Shown here piece after piece: positions 43,142 to 51,396 of a stretch of DNA of 57,894 bases; the stretch's first letter is position 1, and every line of letters begins with the position of its first letter. Origin of the DNA: an uncultured Prevotellaceae bacterium (lineage in GTDB: Bacteria > Bacteroidota > Bacteroidia > Bacteroidales > Bacteroidaceae). The stretch lies in NCBI GenBank assembly GCA_902770195.1, contig CACXSA010000004.1:1-57894 (forward strand). Reading direction: 5' to 3'. The notes beneath the pieces were generated by a model, which saw only the letters and a list, made by a program, of their open reading frames with translations, ran no database searches and was not told the DNA's origin. The position numbers and the translations under genes are program-made.

Positions 43142-44596
43142 ATGATGAAACAGACTATATCATTTCTTTTCGCTTGCTGTCTGAGTATTCTCTCTTCAAA
43201 AGCGCAATCAGGAACTCCATATATCCACGACCCGTCAACCATTGCCGAATGCGATGGGAAATACTATACCTTTGGAACTGGTGGTGGTGGTTTAATCTCT
43301 GATAATGGATGGTCGTGGCATTCTGGTGCAGAACGCCCCGGAGGCGGTGCTGCTCCCGATGTCTTAAAGATTGGCGACCGCTACCTTGTCATCTATGGTG
43401 CCACTGGCGGAGGATTGGGCGGAGGTCATAACGGACGAATATTGACCATGTGGAACAAGACGCTCGATCCCCATTCTCCCAATTTCAAATTCAGCGAGGC
43501 TGTCGAAGTTTGCTCCAGTGATGGAATGGAAGACCAGGATGCCATTGATCCTTGTTTGTTACTAGATCCAACGACAGGTAGATTGTGGGTGACTTACGGT
43601 ACCTACTTTGGGACTATCCGACTGATTGAACTGGATCCAAAAACTGGTTTTCGCATGAAAGGCAACAAAGAGAAAGATATTGCCATAGACTGCGAAGCCA
43701 CCGACCTCATATTCCGCGACGGATGGTACTATCTTTTGGGTACCCACGGAACATGCTGCGATGGTGTTAATTCCACCTATAACATCGTTGTAGGGCGTTC
43801 ACGTTCTGTAGAAGGTCCTTATCTTGACAACATTGGACGTGACATGTTCCACGGAGGAGGACGAATGGTGATTGCAGCAGGTAACAGAGTCTGCGGACCA
43901 GGACACTTCGGACGCACCATTATCGACGAGGGCGTGGAAATCATGTCGTGCCATTTCGAGGCTGACTTCGAACGCAGTGGTCGCTCCGTCTTAGGCATCC
44001 GCCCGTTACTTTGGAAAAACGGATGGCCTGTTGCAGGCGAACCGTTTAAAGCAGGCACCTATGAGCTAGAAAGTGAGCGCCGCGGATATGCATTAGAACT
44101 GGCTGTTGATTTCGTCCGCATGCCACAGGAACGGGAGCGTTTCTGGCAGATGGATCTCACCAAGCCCTTGGTGTCTATTCCTAACCAAAAACTGGAAGAT
44201 GTGAATAGCAACTGGCCACAAGGAAACATTCCCTTACGTTGTGGCGACTACATGTTCCGTCCTCACCAGCGTTGGACGATTACCCCCGTAGAGAAAGCCG
44301 GAGGTTATCTTAGCAATCCTTATTTCAAGATAACCATCGAGGGAACCGAACGCGCCCTAGCAGCTACATCAGACAAAGAACTAACCACTATGCCCACATT
44401 CACGGGAAGCGACGAACAGCTTTGGCGCATCGAACAATTGATCGACGGCACCTATCGCATCATGCCCAAACGCATTCCTGGACAAGACGGTCTAAACACC
44501 CGCTATGTTATCTACTCTGCTGCCGACTCCACACCCACGCTGGCAGAATACAATTTCCACAGTGATAATTCAAAATGGAACCTTCGTCAACATTAA
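43142..44596 (+). CDS. GH43 arabinanase/arabinofuranosidase-like with C-terminal beta-trefoil-like domain
   Basis: I start at ATG 43142 (MMKQTISFLFACCLSILSSK, 484 aa); ATG 43145 is equally possible. The signal peptide ends near KAQ. GH43 residues are HDPSTIAE (Asp), DAIDPCLLLDPTTGRLWVTY (Asp) and DCEATDLIFRDGWYYL (Glu). The short blade with CCDGVNSTYNIVVGRSRS and GPGHFG resembles endo-arabinanase-type GH43 subfamilies. Residues about 325-484 carry a Trp/Gln-rich domain (RFWQMDLTKPLVS; PHQRWTITPVE; DEQLWRIEQL) with three repeats, as in ricin-type beta-trefoil sugar-binding domains. It is the last gene of the glycan cluster. Confidence 0.82.
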   Translation: MMKQTISFLFACCLSILSSKAQSGTPYIHDPSTIAECDGKYYTFGTGGGGLISDNGWSWHSGAERPGGGAAPDVLKIGDRYLVIYGATGGGLGGGHNGRILTMWNKTLDPHSPNFKFSEAVEVCSSDGMEDQDAIDPCLLLDPTTGRLWVTYGTYFGTIRLIELDPKTGFRMKGNKEKDIAIDCEATDLIFRDGWYYLLGTHGTCCDGVNSTYNIVVGRSRSVEGPYLDNIGRDMFHGGGRMVIAAGNRVCGPGHFGRTIIDEGVEIMSCHFEADFERSGRSVLGIRPLLWKNGWPVAGEPFKAGTYELESERRGYALELAVDFVRMPQERERFWQMDLTKPLVSIPNQKLEDVNSNWPQGNIPLRCGDYMFRPHQRWTITPVEKAGGYLSNPYFKITIEGTERALAATSDKELTTMPTFTGSDEQLWRIEQLIDGTYRIMPKRIPGQDGLNTRYVIYSAADSTPTLAEYNFHSDNSKWNLRQH

Positions 44597-44607
44597 AATG
44601 TATAAAA

Positions 44608-44629
44608 AAGCCAAAAAAAGACGGCTTTG
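44608..44629 (+). terminator. Weak terminator-like hairpin after the glycan cluster
   Basis: An AAAGCC...GGCTTT stem closes a 10-nt A-rich loop, 12 bp after the GH43 stop. The trailing T-run is poor, so termination is uncertain. Confidence 0.35.
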
Positions 44630-44653
44630 CTTCGTTATGTGCTTGAAATTGCT

Positions 44654-44661
44654 TACCTTTG
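44654..44661 (+). promoter_or_regulatory. -7 box of the methylmalonyl-CoA operon
   Basis: TACCTTTG lies 34 bp before the epimerase ATG at 44696. A TTTG at 44626-44629 is a possible but distant -33 element (24-bp spacer). Confidence 0.55.
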
Positions 44662-44695
44662 CACATTATTTATAATATTCTAACATCAGAAAGAT

Positions 44696-45100
44696 ATGAA
44701 GATTTCTCACATTGAGCATCTGGGCATTGCCGTTCAGAGCATTGAAGAGAGCCTGCCGTTCTTTGAGAACGTGCTCGGCCTGAAGTGTTACAACATTGAA
44801 GTAGTCGAGGACCAAAAGGTGAAGACCGCCTTCCTTAAGTGTGGAGAGGTAAAGCTGGAATTGCTGGAGCCTACATCTCCGGAAAGCACTATCCAGAAGT
44901 GGCTTGACAAAGGCAACAAGGGTGTACACCACGTAGCATTCTGCATAGAGGATGGTGTTGCCAATGCACTGGCAGAGGTTAGCGAAAAGGGTGTTCGCCT
45001 GATTGACGAGAAACCTCGCAAGGGTGCTGAGCAGCTAAACATCGCCTTCCTGCATCCTAAGTCAACTTGTGGTATCCTGACAGAACTTTGTGAACATTAA
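44696..45100 (+). CDS. mce: Methylmalonyl-CoA epimerase
   Basis: This 134-aa protein is a vicinal-oxygen-chelate-fold protein with two paired modules. Metal-binding residues fit the family: ISHIEHLGIAVQSIEESLPF (His at about 4-7), KLELLEPTSPES, KGVHHVAFCIED (His at about 80) and TELCEH (Glu near the C-terminus). It interconverts (R)- and (S)-methylmalonyl-CoA. It is the first gene of an operon with carboxyltransferase and biotin carrier, consistent with the succinate-propionate pathway of Prevotella and Bacteroides. Confidence 0.93.
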   Translation: MKISHIEHLGIAVQSIEESLPFFENVLGLKCYNIEVVEDQKVKTAFLKCGEVKLELLEPTSPESTIQKWLDKGNKGVHHVAFCIEDGVANALAEVSEKGVRLIDEKPRKGAEQLNIAFLHPKSTCGILTELCEH

Positions 45101-45104
45101 TGAA

Positions 45105-45144
45105 TTCTTTGACCTAAAGGTACAAAGCGTTTAATAACGATTAG
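45105..45144. repeat. Hairpin repeat, copy A
   Basis: The 40-nt element fills the mce-carboxyltransferase gap. It folds as CTTTG-ACC-TAAA-GGT-A-CAAAG (45107-45127), followed by a conserved tail GCGTTTAATAACGATTAG (45127-45144). It is nearly identical to copy B at 46721-46760, with paired base changes in the stem. Confidence 0.85.
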
Positions 45145-45154
45145 ATATAAGAAA

Positions 45155-46720
45155 ATGAGTAAGCAATTAGAGAAAATCAAACAACTCATCGAGAAGCGCG
45201 AACAGGCCCGTCTCGGTGGTGGCGAGAAAGCCATACAGAAACAGCACGACAAAGGAAAATACACTGCTCGTGAGCGCATTGACATGCTGCTCGATAAAGG
45301 TTCTTTCGAAGAGTACGACATGTTCAAGGAACACCGCTGCCATAACTTCGGTATGGAGAAGAAGCAGTTCCTCGGCGACGGTGTGGTAGCCGGTTCCGGT
45401 ACCATTGACGGCCGTCTGGTCTTTGTCTTTGCACAAGACTTTACCGTTCATGCTGGTTCACTTTCAGAAACCATGTCGCAGAAAATCTGCAAGGTAATGG
45501 ATATGGCCATGAAGATGGGTGCCCCAGTCATTGGTATCAACGACTCAGGTGGTGCACGTATTCAGGAAGGTATCAACGCTTTGGCAGGTTATGCAGAGAT
45601 TTTTGAGCGTAACATTTTGGCTTCAGGTGTTATTCCTCAGATTTCTGGTATATTCGGTCCCTGTGCAGGTGGTGCCGTTTACAGCCCTGCCCTCACCGAC
45701 TTTACCTTGATGATGGAAGGCACATCATACATGTTCCTTACCGGTCCAAAGGTTGTGAAGACCGTTACTGGCGAGGATATTGACCAAGAGCACTTGGGTG
45801 GTGCATCAGTTCACGCTTCCAAGTCGGGTGTTACCCACTTTACTGCAAAGACGGAGGAAGAGGCTGTTGAGATGCTGAAGACCCTGCTGAGCTATATCCC
45901 ATCAAACAATATGGAGCTAGCTCCTCGCAAGAAGTGCGACGACCCCATCGACCGTTTGGAGGATTCACTCAACGAGATTATCCCAGAGAATCCTAACGAG
46001 GCTTATGACATGTACAAGGTTATTTCGGCTATCACTGACGATAACGAGTTCTTCGAAGTACAGCCTAAGTTCGCCAAGAACATCATCGTAGGTTTCGCAC
46101 GCTTCAATGGTCAGAGCGTTGGTATCGTGGCTAACCAGCCCTCATGCTACGCTGGTGTGCTCGACGTGAACGCTTCTCGTAAGGGTGCACGTTTCGTTCG
46201 TTTCTGTGATGCTTTCAATATTCCTATTGTCTCACTCGTAGACGTTCCTGGATTCTTGCCTGGTACTGGCCAGGAGTACAACGCAGTCATCCTGCATGGA
46301 GCACAGCTGCTCTATGCTTATGGTGAGGCTACCGTTCCCAAGATTACCGTTACCCTGCGTAAGTCCTATGGCGGTTCACACATCGTAATGGGCTCTAAGC
46401 AGCTTCATACCGACCTGAACTATGCTTGGCCCTCTGCTGAGATTGCCGTAATGGGTGCCTCTGGTGCTGCAGCAGTTCTCTATGCCAAGGAAGCCAAGGC
46501 CAAGAAGGAGGCTGGCGAGGATGTTAAGGCATTTATTGCAGAGAAGGAAGAAGAGTACAACGAGTTGTTCGCCAATCCTTATCAGGCAGCCAAGTATGGC
46601 TACATTGACGATGTGATTGAGCCACGCAACACCCGTTTCCGCATCTGTCGTGCATTGGCTCAGCTTGCCACTAAGCGCGATGCTCTGCCTGCCAAGAAGC
46701 ATGGTAATATTCCTATGTAA
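45155..46720 (+). CDS. Acyl-CoA carboxyltransferase subunit (methylmalonyl-CoA decarboxylase alpha/PccB-like)
   Basis: This 521-aa protein has two crotonase-fold carboxyltransferase halves. The N-terminal half carries [38 protein letters not shown] and [20 protein letters not shown] (oxyanion Gly-Gly pair). The C-terminal half carries [40 protein letters not shown] and [20 protein letters not shown]. It transfers CO2 between methylmalonyl-CoA/propionyl-CoA and biotin carried by the 46951-47382 protein. It belongs to the same operon as mce. The family name cannot be settled between decarboxylase and carboxylase from the sequence alone. Confidence 0.92.
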   Translation: MSKQLEKIKQLIEKREQARLGGGEKAIQKQHDKGKYTARERIDMLLDKGSFEEYDMFKEHRCHNFGMEKKQFLGDGVVAGSGTIDGRLVFVFAQDFTVHAGSLSETMSQKICKVMDMAMKMGAPVIGINDSGGARIQEGINALAGYAEIFERNILASGVIPQISGIFGPCAGGAVYSPALTDFTLMMEGTSYMFLTGPKVVKTVTGEDIDQEHLGGASVHASKSGVTHFTAKTEEEAVEMLKTLLSYIPSNNMELAPRKKCDDPIDRLEDSLNEIIPENPNEAYDMYKVISAITDDNEFFEVQPKFAKNIIVGFARFNGQSVGIVANQPSCYAGVLDVNASRKGARFVRFCDAFNIPIVSLVDVPGFLPGTGQEYNAVILHGAQLLYAYGEATVPKITVTLRKSYGGSHIVMGSKQLHTDLNYAWPSAEIAVMGASGAAAVLYAKEAKAKKEAGEDVKAFIAEKEEEYNELFANPYQAAKYGYIDDVIEPRNTRFRICRALAQLATKRDALPAKKHGNIPM

Positions 46721-46760
46721 TTCTTCGACCTAAAGGTACGAAGCGTTTAAAAACGATTAG
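46721..46760. repeat. Hairpin repeat, copy B
   Basis: This 40-nt element folds as CTTCG-ACC-TAAA-GGT-A-CGAAG (46723-46743), with tail GCGTTTAAAAACGATTAG. Relative to copy A both sides of one stem pair have changed (T-A to C-G), which supports the fold. It fills the gap between the carboxyltransferase and the 49-aa gene. Confidence 0.85.
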
Positions 46761-46766
46761 GTAATT

Positions 46767-46916
46767 ATGAAGAACGAAGTTTATGCCGCCATTGCAATGG
46801 CACTTTACGAGTTCAAGGGCAACAATGTCCATGACAAAGAGCCTGGCATCATTACGATTGCCGAGAAACAGACTCAATGGAACGGATATGCCTTATCGAT
46901 GACAGAACACCCCTGA
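46767..46916 (+). CDS. Small 49-aa protein of the methylmalonyl-CoA operon
   Basis: ATG 46767 to TGA 46916 encodes MKNEVYAAIAMALYEFKGNN and then VHDKEPGIITIAEKQTQWNG and YALSMTEHP. The helical opening and the VHDKE motif are typical of a short hypothetical protein found between the carboxyltransferase and the biotin carrier in Bacteroidales (OadG-position protein). No TM segment is seen, unlike true OadG gamma subunits. It is 34 bp from the biotin-carrier start. A structural or assembly role in the complex is a guess. Confidence 0.75.
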   Translation: MKNEVYAAIAMALYEFKGNNVHDKEPGIITIAEKQTQWNGYALSMTEHP

Positions 46917-46950
46917 AAAAGGAAAAGTGATAAGTGAAAAGTGAACTATT

Positions 46951-47382
46951 ATGAAGAAAGAATATAAATACACCATCAATGGCAATGATTATGAAGTTGC
47001 CATTGGTGAGATTGTAGAGAATGAAGCAGTAGTCACCGTGAATGGTGAGGAATATAAAGTTGCATGGGAGCCTGAGGCTGAACCAGAGAAGAAGGTTGTA
47101 GTCCGTCCTGTAGCACAGGCTAGTGAGTCTAGTGATTCTAGCGAATCCAGTGCTGCAAACGTAAACACCAACAACGCTATCAAGGCTCCACTGCCTGGTG
47201 TTATCACATCCATCAACGTGAATGTTGGTGATGAGGTGAAAGCCGGCGATACACTACTCGTATTGGAAGCTATGAAGATGGCTAATAACATCGAGTCCGA
47301 AAAGGATGGTAAAGTTACTGCCATCTGCGTAAAGCCAGGCCAAAGCGTTATGGAAGATGATGCATTGGTAGTTGTTGAATAA
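46951..47382 (+). CDS. Biotin carboxyl carrier protein of the carboxylase/decarboxylase
   Basis: This 143-aa protein has an N-terminal beta module (MKKEYKYTINGNDYEVAIGE), a Ser/Glu-rich linker (ASESSDSSESSAANVNTNNA) and a C-terminal biotinyl domain. The biotin site is VLEAMKMANNIESEKDG; Lys of EAMKM at about 109 carries biotin. It shuttles CO2 to the 45155-46720 carboxyltransferase. It is the last gene before a strong terminator. A membrane beta subunit (OadB/MmdB type) usually follows in Bacteroidales but is absent here. Confidence 0.93.
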   Translation: MKKEYKYTINGNDYEVAIGEIVENEAVVTVNGEEYKVAWEPEAEPEKKVVVRPVAQASESSDSSESSAANVNTNNAIKAPLPGVITSINVNVGDEVKAGDTLLVLEAMKMANNIESEKDGKVTAICVKPGQSVMEDDALVVVE

Positions 47383-47402
47383 TTCCATTCTGCACCAGAT
47401 AC

Positions 47403-47434
47403 AAGAAAGCCGCTCTTGATGGAGCGGCTTTCTT
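47403..47434 (+). terminator. Terminator between the biotin carrier and panD
   Basis: AAGAAAGCCGCTC (47403-47415) pairs perfectly with GAGCGGCTTTCTT (47422-47434) over 13 bp with a 6-nt loop, followed by ATTTTAAT. It lies between convergent genes and can serve both strands. Confidence 0.9.
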
Positions 47435-47458
47435 ATTTTAATATTAATTCCGTTGCTA

Positions 47459-47809
47459 TTACAACTTGTTCCCCTCTTTCGGGAACACCACCGTAGGTTT
47501 GAACGTCTTTGCTTCCTCAAAATCCATGTGGGCATAAGAGATGATGATAACGACGTCACCAACCTGTACCCTACGTGCAGCTGCACCATTCAGGCATATA
47601 CACCCCGATCCACGTTCACCTTTTATTATATAAGTCTCAAAGCGCTCTCCATTATTATTGTCCAGCACCTGCACTTTCTCACCAGCTATCATATTGGCTG
47701 CATCCATCAAATCCTCGTCAATGGTGATACTGCCCATATAGTTCAGATTAGCTTCCGTTACTGTAACGCAGTGCAGCTTCGACTTCATTATTTCTATCAT
47801 CATCTTCAT
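47459..47809 (-). CDS. panD: Aspartate 1-decarboxylase
   Basis: This 116-aa protein converts L-aspartate to beta-alanine for pantothenate synthesis. The pro-enzyme self-cleaves between Gly and Ser in [14 protein letters not shown] (residues about 22-35), forming the pyruvoyl group. [38 protein letters not shown] and the rest fit the family's double-psi barrel. The [12 protein letters not shown] motif near the N-terminus includes the conserved Lys and His. It lies 10 bp downstream of panC on the same strand, so the two form one operon. Confidence 0.96.
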   Translation of the reverse strand: MKMMIEIMKSKLHCVTVTEANLNYMGSITIDEDLMDAANMIAGEKVQVLDNNNGERFETYIIKGERGSGCICLNGAAARRVQVGDVVIIISYAHMDFEEAKTFKPTVVFPKEGNKL

Positions 47810-47819
47810 TTACAATTTA

Positions 47820-48683
47820 CTATTTGACAATATCCTCCTTGTACTTGATGTGGTCGATGAGTCGAATAGGTGTTTTGCCACAATAGACAGTAATACAGCC
47901 AACGACATAGGGAGAATCCTCCCAGTTCTCAATGTCTTGCAGTGTATTGCCATCGACAATGGAGAAGTACTCTACATCCAAGCCCTCTATGGCATTGATG
48001 TCGGCAACCACCTTGTCGTGAGTTTCCTTTACCGTGTGCTTCTTTGCATAAGCCAGACTTGCCTTCAATGCCTTGTATATATTCGGCGCAATAGCTCGCT
48101 CGTCCTTAGACAACAAAGTGTTACGGCTGCTGCGAGCCAGACCGTCATCATCGCGAACGATATCACACTCCACAATTTGAACAGACAGTCCCAGATGACG
48201 AACCATTGCCTTCACAACAGCTATCTGCTGCCAATCCTTCTCTCCGAAATAAGCACGAGTAGGCTTGACAATGTAAAACAGGCGACTGACCACCTGACAT
48301 ACTCCGTTGAAGTGACCAGGACGATGAGCACCTTCCATCACGGTGGATACAGGAGGATATTCAAACTGGCGCGTATCGGGCACAGGATACATTTCCTCTA
48401 CCGAAGGAGCCAGCACATAATCAGCACCACAAGATTCAAGTAGCTCACAGTCTTTATCCAACGTACGCGGATAATTTTTCAAATCATTCTTATCGTTGAA
48501 CTGAGTCGGATTGACAAATACTGACACTACGGTTATCCCATTTTCCTTCACACTACGGCGTACCAGCGAAGCGTGTCCTTCATGCAGGGCTCCCATAGTA
48601 GGGACAAGCCCTATTTCTTTTCCTTGCTTGCGGTCCTCAAAAAGCTGATTTTGAAGATCTACAATCTTTTCAAATACTTTCAT
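47820..48683 (-). CDS. panC: Pantothenate synthetase
   Basis: This 287-aa enzyme joins pantoate and beta-alanine with ATP. The HIGH-type motif [19 protein letters not shown] (about 26-44), [41 protein letters not shown] and the KMSKS-equivalent [13 protein letters not shown] are all present. Length fits the usual ~280 aa. The operon with panD gives both the enzyme for beta-alanine and the ligase; panB is not in the window. It is divergent from the glycogen synthase gene, a neighbourhood common in Bacteroidales. Confidence 0.97.
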   Translation of the reverse strand: MKVFEKIVDLQNQLFEDRKQGKEIGLVPTMGALHEGHASLVRRSVKENGITVVSVFVNPTQFNDKNDLKNYPRTLDKDCELLESCGADYVLAPSVEEMYPVPDTRQFEYPPVSTVMEGAHRPGHFNGVCQVVSRLFYIVKPTRAYFGEKDWQQIAVVKAMVRHLGLSVQIVECDIVRDDDGLARSSRNTLLSKDERAIAPNIYKALKASLAYAKKHTVKETHDKVVADINAIEGLDVEYFSIVDGNTLQDIENWEDSPYVVGCITVYCGKTPIRLIDHIKYKEDIVK

Positions 48684-48826
48684 TCTTTTTCCTTACTAGT
48701 TGAAAATCGGGTGCAAAATAACAACATTTTTATCAAATAAGGAAAAAATATCGTAAAAATATGCCAAAATAGGGGCTAAAATTCCTTAAATATGCACGTT
48801 TTTGTCGTTTTGTGAATTAATTTTCG

Positions 48827-48834
48827 TAACTTTG
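48827..48834 (+). promoter_or_regulatory. -7 box for the glycogen synthase
   Basis: TAACTTTG, with a possible -33 TTTG at 48801-48804 (22-bp spacer), lies 22 bp before the ATG at 48857. Confidence 0.6.
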
Positions 48835-48856
48835 CAAAGCAAAAACGTAACTCTAT

Positions 48857-49654
48857 ATGGCAAAGAAGATATTATTCATCAATCAGGAAATGATCCCCTA
48901 TGTGCCCGACAGTGATTTATCCATCATGGGCAAAGCGCTCCCGCAAGCTATGCTGGAGAATGGTCACGAGATTCGTACGTTCATGCCCAAATGGGGCAAT
49001 ATCAACGAGCGCCGCGGACAATTGCATGAGGTTATCCGCCTCTCTGGTATGAATTTGATTATTGACGACACGGACCACCCATTGATTATCAAGGTAGCCT
49101 CTATCGCCCAGACTCGCATACAGGTTTATTTCATTGATAATGATGACTATTTCGCCAGACGTCAGATGACCATTGACGAGAATGGTGCCGACTATGCGGA
49201 CAATGGCGAGCGTGCCATATTCTTTGCCCGTGGCGTTTTGGAAACTGTCAAGAAGTTGCGCTGGGTGCCAGACATCATTCACGTTCAAGGCTGGATGGGT
49301 GCTGTAATTCCCCTTTATGTCAAGACCGCCTATCACGAAGAGCCTTCGTTTGCCACCACCAAGGTAGTAACGACCCTCTTCCCCAAGAACATGACTTCCA
49401 ATCTTGATGCTAATTTCAAAAAGTGCATTGAGTTCCGTGATGCAAAGACTTCGCTCTTGAAGAAGTACAACGACCAGTTTGACTTCGCAGAATTGAGCAA
49501 GTTGGCTATTGACTATAGTGATGGTGTTATTGCAGGTAGCAGCAAAGTTGACAAGAAGCTTCTGAAATATGCTGCCGACAATAACATTCCGACACTGCAA
49601 TATCCCGGCGAAGACTTCCAGAATGCCTACGAGGAATTCTACGAAAAGATTTAG
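48857..49654 (+). CDS. Short glycogen/starch synthase (GT5 N-terminal domain)
   Basis: This 265-aa protein opens KKILFINQEMIPYVPDSDLS and matches the N-terminal catalytic domain of GT5 glycogen synthases (IRTFMPKWGNINERRGQLHE; NGERAIFFARGVLETVKKLR; PDIIHVQGWMGAVIPLYVKT). The usual C-terminal Rossmann half of a ~480-aa GlgA is missing. Such a short form is the common annotation in Bacteroidetes and may be intact rather than truncated, since the frame ends in an ordinary stop (EEFYEKI) with no remnant after it. The motif KxGGL of GlgA is not seen. Catalysis is therefore uncertain. It precedes the DUF4270 gene by 40 bp. Confidence 0.8.
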   Translation: MAKKILFINQEMIPYVPDSDLSIMGKALPQAMLENGHEIRTFMPKWGNINERRGQLHEVIRLSGMNLIIDDTDHPLIIKVASIAQTRIQVYFIDNDDYFARRQMTIDENGADYADNGERAIFFARGVLETVKKLRWVPDIIHVQGWMGAVIPLYVKTAYHEEPSFATTKVVTTLFPKNMTSNLDANFKKCIEFRDAKTSLLKKYNDQFDFAELSKLAIDYSDGVIAGSSKVDKKLLKYAADNNIPTLQYPGEDFQNAYEEFYEKI

Positions 49655-49694
49655 TATTCAAGGATAATATTTTTTAGATAAAAGAACTTCTGTG

Positions 49695-51230
49695 ATGAGA
49701 AAAATAATGATGGCAATGGTTGCACTCGTTGTAGTTGCAATCTCTTCATGTACGGAAACCACTGACTTGATGGGTAACTCACTGACGAGAGCCATTGACC
49801 AATTCGATGTTGTTACCGATACTTTTGATGTATCAACAAAGTCTCTCAAAGTGGATTCAGTGCTTTCAAAAAGCGTTTACAGCTATATTGGAAGACTGAA
49901 AGACCCGGAAACTGGCTCATACATTGTCAGCGACTACATGACCCAGTTCCACATTTTGGAAAATCAAGCCTCAAAGTTGTTCCCTGACCTGAAGGTCATT
50001 GAAGAAAAAGGAGGCAGCTTCATCCCCATAGCAGACTCTTGCTTCATAAGAATCGTTGTCAACAGCTATCAGGGCGACTCTCTGGCTTCCATGAAGTTGG
50101 TGTTGCACGAACTTGACAAACCCGTAGAGGAAAGCGGTCTTTACTATACCAACTTTAATCCTGCCAAGAAAGGCTATCTCCGTAATGAAGATGTTGGCAT
50201 CTACCAGCCTGTAGTTTATTCGATGGTCGATCTGACAAATAGCGACAGCTTACGTAATGTCTATCGTACAAAAGGCTACTACGAGTCGGTAGATATTCCC
50301 CTCGACGACCTCTATTTTGCCAAAGACGGCGAAGTCTATGAAAACTATGGTACATACATCATGTCGATGTATTACGAGCACCCTGAGTACTTCAGAAATT
50401 CAAAGGCGTTCACTCGCAACGTCTGCCCTGGTTTCTATCTGGAGTGCGTTGACGGACTTGGCGTAATGACAGAAGTAGCCTACACGCAGATGTTGATTTA
50501 CTATCACTATTCGATTAATGATACTGAATATATAGACCACACCAGCATCAACGCCACAGAGGAGGTACTACAGACTACTCATATCACAAACGACCAAAGC
50601 AACATCGACAAGCTCATTGCTGACAATGAATGCACCTATCTGAAAACTCCTGCCGGCATCTATACAGAAGTAACATTGCCCATCGAACAGATCAAGACAG
50701 GTCACGAAAAGGACACGATTACCTCTTCCAGGATTGTGTTCAGCCGTATGACAGAGAAGAGCAGGTACAGCGACATTGTGCTGGAGGAGCCCACTCAGCT
50801 GCTCATGGTTGAAAGCGACAGCATCAGGACCTTCTTTGAATTGAATAGCGTACCCAACAATAAGACCTCTTATCTGGCTACGTTCAACAGCACGTATAAA
50901 ACCTATACGTTCAACAACATCTCGGCACTCATCAACCACAAGTTTAACAAGGTGAAGCCTTTTATCACCAATGAAGACGGAACTATCAACACTGAAAAAC
51001 TCAGGCTATACGATGAGGCAGAAGCTATCAAGAAAAAAGAAGGTAAGCCAAATAATAGTGACTGGAGGAAAGTCGTATTGATTCCCGTACAGGTAGAAAC
51101 CTCAGGAACAAACAGTGCCACTACCGTTTCCAATGAAATGAATGTGAACAGCGTCCGACTGGTTGGAGGCAGTGAGAACAAGCACGAGCCTGTGCGCATC
51201 AGTGTCATCTTCAACAAGAACAAAGGCTGA
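49695..51230 (+). CDS. DUF4270 lipoprotein
   Basis: I start at ATG 49695 (MRKIMMAMVALVVVAISSCT, 511 aa); an in-frame GTG one codon earlier is less likely. Lipobox ISSC marks a lipoprotein. The DUF4270 pattern is visible: TDTFDVSTKSLKVDSVLSKS (about 35-60), RLKDPETGSYIVSDYMTQF, a central beta-rich part and the C-terminal VLIPVQVETS ... VRLVGGSENKHEPVRISVIF. Function is unknown; the family is restricted to Bacteroidetes and often sits with glycogen synthase, as here. The next gene begins at the last base of its stop (TGATG). Confidence 0.9.
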   Translation: MRKIMMAMVALVVVAISSCTETTDLMGNSLTRAIDQFDVVTDTFDVSTKSLKVDSVLSKSVYSYIGRLKDPETGSYIVSDYMTQFHILENQASKLFPDLKVIEEKGGSFIPIADSCFIRIVVNSYQGDSLASMKLVLHELDKPVEESGLYYTNFNPAKKGYLRNEDVGIYQPVVYSMVDLTNSDSLRNVYRTKGYYESVDIPLDDLYFAKDGEVYENYGTYIMSMYYEHPEYFRNSKAFTRNVCPGFYLECVDGLGVMTEVAYTQMLIYYHYSINDTEYIDHTSINATEEVLQTTHITNDQSNIDKLIADNECTYLKTPAGIYTEVTLPIEQIKTGHEKDTITSSRIVFSRMTEKSRYSDIVLEEPTQLLMVESDSIRTFFELNSVPNNKTSYLATFNSTYKTYTFNNISALINHKFNKVKPFITNEDGTINTEKLRLYDEAEAIKKKEGKPNNSDWRKVVLIPVQVETSGTNSATTVSNEMNVNSVRLVGGSENKHEPVRISVIFNKNKG

Positions 51231-51361
51231 TGGCAGACAATTTCCTTGAGAAGCATTTCGAGGAATATGAAGCCCGCAAGGCTGCATATCTTCGTAAGAA
51301 AAAACACCTTCCCAAAATAAAGCATCATCTTCCGGAACGTCCGGAGGATGATGCTCTTTAG
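51230..51361 (+). CDS. 43-aa conserved small protein with terminator inside its coding end
   Basis: ATG 51230 overlaps the DUF4270 stop by one base (TGATG). The peptide is MADNFLEKHFEEYEARKAAY followed by LRKKKHLPKIKHHLPERPED and DAL. It is a charged, helical protein resembling short Bacteroidetes peptides often annotated (without basis) as dehydrogenases. The last ~13 codons coincide with the arms of a terminator hairpin, so the coding sequence is constrained by RNA structure. Function is unknown. Confidence 0.75.
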   Translation: MADNFLEKHFEEYEARKAAYLRKKKHLPKIKHHLPERPEDDAL

Positions 51362-51366
51362 TTTTT
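51321..51366. terminator. Bidirectional terminator overlapping the 43-aa gene
   Basis: A 15-bp stem, AGCATCATCTTCCGG (51321-51335) with CCGGAGGATGATGCT (51341-51355), has one G-U pair and a 5-nt loop and is followed by CTTTAGTTTTTC. It sits between convergent genes; the minus strand side serves uvrD. Confidence 0.9.
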
Positions 51367-51396
51367 CTTCAGACAACGTTTCACTCGTTGTCTGCA

